Assembly: GCA_049889395.1 (NCBI GenBank)
Contig: JBMHDM010000030.1
Location: 1 to 64,000, forward strand
Reading direction: 5' to 3'
DNA from: UBA3537 sp049889395
GTDB taxonomy: Bacteria; Bacteroidota; Bacteroidia; Flavobacteriales; Flavobacteriaceae
DNA length: 64,000 nt
The position numbers and the translations under genes are program-made. The notes under the pieces are model-generated. The model made no database searches, was not told the DNA's origin, and was given only the letters and a program-made list of their open reading frames with translations. Of this stretch, positions 62,115 to 64,000 are shown one piece after another. How positions within the stretch are numbered: the first letter of the stretch is position 1; each line of letters begins with the position of its first letter.

Positions 62115-63145
62115 ATCTTCAATCTATAATTCGACCCTCCATTAGGAATATGAAGGCGTATTCTTCTGCAAGAGATGAATTTCAGAACACAGCAGACGAT
62201 TTGGTTTTTTTAGATGCCAATGAGAATCCGTATTCTAATAATTTAAATCGTTATCCAGATCCTCAACAACGACTTTTAAAACATAAGCTATCTCATCTTA
62301 AAACAATATCAACTGAACAAATCTTGATTGGTAATGGAAGTGATGAAGTGCTGGATTTACTCATAAGAGCCTGTTGTGAGCCTAATCAGAACTCGATACT
62401 TACTATGCCGCCAACCTATGGGATGTATGGCGTTTTGGCGCGTTTAAATGCCGTTGAGATTCAGGAGGTTCCATTAACTTCTGAATTTCAAATTGATACG
62501 AAGTCAGTTTTAAATGCTGTTAATTCTAATACCAAATTGATATTGATATGTTCACCAAATAACCCCTCTGGGAATGTTTTAGATAATACAGCTATAGAGC
62601 AGATTTTAATACAGTTTAAAGGATTGGTAATAATTGACGAAGCTTATGTTGATTTCTCGAAACATCCAAGTTGGTTAAGCCGTTTGGATGAATTTCCCAA
62701 TTTAGTGGTCACACAAACATTGTCTAAAGCATATGGACTGGCTGGTATCCGATTAGGAATTTGCTATGCTTCCTCAAAAATTATTTCTGTTCTAAACAAA
62801 ATAAAACCGCCATACAATATTAATATCTTAACACAAAATGCTGCTTTAAAAGGGATTTTGAACCAAAATATTGTTAAGCGTCAAATAGAAATGATCTTGT
62901 CTGAACGAGACATTTTGATTCATAAATTAAATCAACTCCATTTCGTAAAAACAGTCTTCCCATCTGATTCAAATTTTGTATTGATTCGTGTTGATGATGC
63001 CAATTTACGTTATAGACAATTGATTCAAAATGACATAATCGTTCGCAATAGACACGGACAATTATACTGTGATAACTGCTTACGAATTACCGTTGGAACG
63101 CCAGAAGATAATTTAAAATTAATTCAAATTCTTAATAACTTATAA
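62111..63145 (+). CDS. hisC: Histidinol-phosphate aminotransferase
   Basis: HisC transfers an amino group to imidazole-acetol phosphate. The 344-residue PLP enzyme has LDANENPYSNNLNRYPDPQ near the start, IGNGSDEVLDLLIRACCEPN, CSPNNPSGN, IIDEAYVDF and the PLP lysine in TLSKAYGLAGIRLG. It overlaps hisD by 4 bases (ATGA), and hisB follows after one base. Confidence 0.95.
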   Translation: MNLQSIIRPSIRNMKAYSSARDEFQNTADDLVFLDANENPYSNNLNRYPDPQQRLLKHKLSHLKTISTEQILIGNGSDEVLDLLIRACCEPNQNSILTMPPTYGMYGVLARLNAVEIQEVPLTSEFQIDTKSVLNAVNSNTKLILICSPNNPSGNVLDNTAIEQILIQFKGLVIIDEAYVDFSKHPSWLSRLDEFPNLVVTQTLSKAYGLAGIRLGICYASSKIISVLNKIKPPYNINILTQNAALKGILNQNIVKRQIEMILSERDILIHKLNQLHFVKTVFPSDSNFVLIRVDDANLRYRQLIQNDIIVRNRHGQLYCDNCLRITVGTPEDNLKLIQILNNL

Positions 63146-63146
63146 C

Positions 63147-64000
63147 ATGAAAAAAGTCTTATTCATTGATAGGGATGGAACATTGATTAAAGAGCCAAAA
63201 GATTATCAAATAGACAGCTTCGAAAAATTAGAATTTTATCCCGATGTCCTATTTTACCTTCGCAAAATTGCAACTGAATTAGACTTCGAATTGGTGTTAG
63301 TTACCAATCAAGACGGATTAGGTACTGACTCATTTCCTGAGGATACATTTTGGCCTGTCCATCAATTCATGATTCAATGTTTGGAAAATGAGGGGATTAA
63401 GTTTCAAGATCAGTTTATTGACCGTACATTTGCTATTGATAATGCTCCCACAAGAAAACCAAATACAGGGTTGCTAGAATCTTATTTTTCAGAAGATTTT
63501 GATCTCAAAAATTCTTATGTCATTGGGGATAGGCTCACGGATATTGAATTGGCTAAGAATCTTGGCGCAAAAGGAATATACATAAACAACGACGCCAAGC
63601 TTGGCATCGAAGAACTTACTATTTCCCAAAACGAATTAAATCCATTTATGGTATTAGAAACCAACAAATGGAAACGGATTTATGAATTTTTAAAGTTGAA
63701 GACCAGAACAGGAACAATATCCAGAATAACCAATGAAACAGCTATTGAGATCTCGTTAAATCTAGATGGAACTGGACAAAGTTCCATTGATACAGGGATT
63801 GCTTTTTTTGATCATATGTTGGACCAAATTGCCCGTCACGGACAAGTAGATTTGAACATTAAAGTTGATGGTGACTTAGAGGTCGATGAACACCATACTA
63901 TCGAGGATACTGCTATAGCTTTAGGAGAACTATTTAATCAATTACTGGCTGATAAATTGGGTATAGAACGCTATGGATTTTGTTTACCAATGGACGATTG
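63147..64000 (+). CDS. hisB: Bifunctional histidinol-phosphatase / imidazoleglycerol-phosphate dehydratase (C-terminus outside window)
   Basis: 284 codons are visible. The N-terminal HAD phosphatase domain starts MKKVLFIDRDGTLIKEPKDY (catalytic DxD) and includes VTNQDGLGTDSFPE and VIGDRLTDIELAKNLGAKG. The dehydratase domain begins near residue 190 (RTGTISRITNETAIEISLNL) and shows the metal-binding FFDHMLDQIARHG and DEHHTIEDTAIALGE. The order phosphatase-dehydratase is the one found in enterobacteria and Bacteroidota. The rest of the his genes should follow outside the window. Confidence 0.93.
   Translation, partial: MKKVLFIDRDGTLIKEPKDYQIDSFEKLEFYPDVLFYLRKIATELDFELVLVTNQDGLGTDSFPEDTFWPVHQFMIQCLENEGIKFQDQFIDRTFAIDNAPTRKPNTGLLESYFSEDFDLKNSYVIGDRLTDIELAKNLGAKGIYINNDAKLGIEELTISQNELNPFMVLETNKWKRIYEFLKLKTRTGTISRITNETAIEISLNLDGTGQSSIDTGIAFFDHMLDQIARHGQVDLNIKVDGDLEVDEHHTIEDTAIALGELFNQLLADKLGIERYGFCLPMDD

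Overview
The window is chromosomal DNA of a member of the Flavobacteriaceae (phylum Bacteroidota). The evidence is AT-rich sequence with TAnnTTTG (-7) promoter boxes, no clear Shine-Dalgarno sequences, two type IX secretion genes (porQ, porX), a fused lpxC/fabZ, a bifunctional hisB with a long-form hisG, and familiar flavobacterial neighbourhoods (porQ-cmk; serA-serC-luxC diverging from a dicluster ferredoxin; porX-tsaE-ald). Almost all of it is housekeeping sequence.

Layout. 1-878: right end of an integrated element, with a cut-off tyrosine recombinase next to a 3' fragment of tRNA-His that looks like the attachment site. 1.1-9 kb: a TM2 protein and a secreted protein, an M28 peptidase, two outer-membrane barrels (one broken by an in-frame amber codon), aroQ, lpdA and two tandem msrB genes. 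9-23 kb: M48 lipoprotein peptidase, an MFS transporter, lon, porQ-cmk, a LysM protein, rpsA with a structured leader, gapN, pyrR-pyrB-rnz and a DUF2071 pseudogene. 23.4-30.6 kb: a TIGR02757 protein with a LolD-like ATPase, msrA, and a probable metal-uptake operon (membrane protein, His/Cys-rich exported protein, TonB-dependent receptor, lipoprotein). 30.6-41.2 kb: DUF937 protein, serA-serC-luxC, ferredoxin, ychF, parE-parC, an XRE regulator. 41.4-50.4 kb: M14 peptidase, Lrp regulator, aroB, proline dehydrogenase, porX-tsaE-ald, an HD phosphohydrolase. 50.4-59.8 kb: lipid A genes lpxD-lpxC/fabZ-lpxA-efp-lpxD2, then sucD, fabG, a VWA-like membrane protein and an SPFH protein. 59.8-64 kb: a histidine attenuator with leader peptide, then hisG-hisD-hisC-hisB (cut off by the window end).

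How the genes work together: lpxD, lpxC/fabZ and lpxA make the first lipid A intermediates; aroQ and aroB belong to the shikimate pathway; serA/serC make serine; pyrR/pyrB start pyrimidine synthesis; the his genes form one tightly overlapping operon. porQ and porX belong to type IX secretion, which in this group exports proteins such as secreted peptidases.

I see no defence system, CRISPR array, insertion sequence or secondary-metabolite cluster. The most interesting signals are regulatory RNA and small-scale genetic damage: the his attenuator, two rpsA leader hairpins with complementary loops, repeated palindromes between an XRE regulator and an M14 peptidase gene, the tRNA-His attachment scar, the amber-interrupted barrel, and a transcription terminator that doubles as signal-peptide coding sequence.
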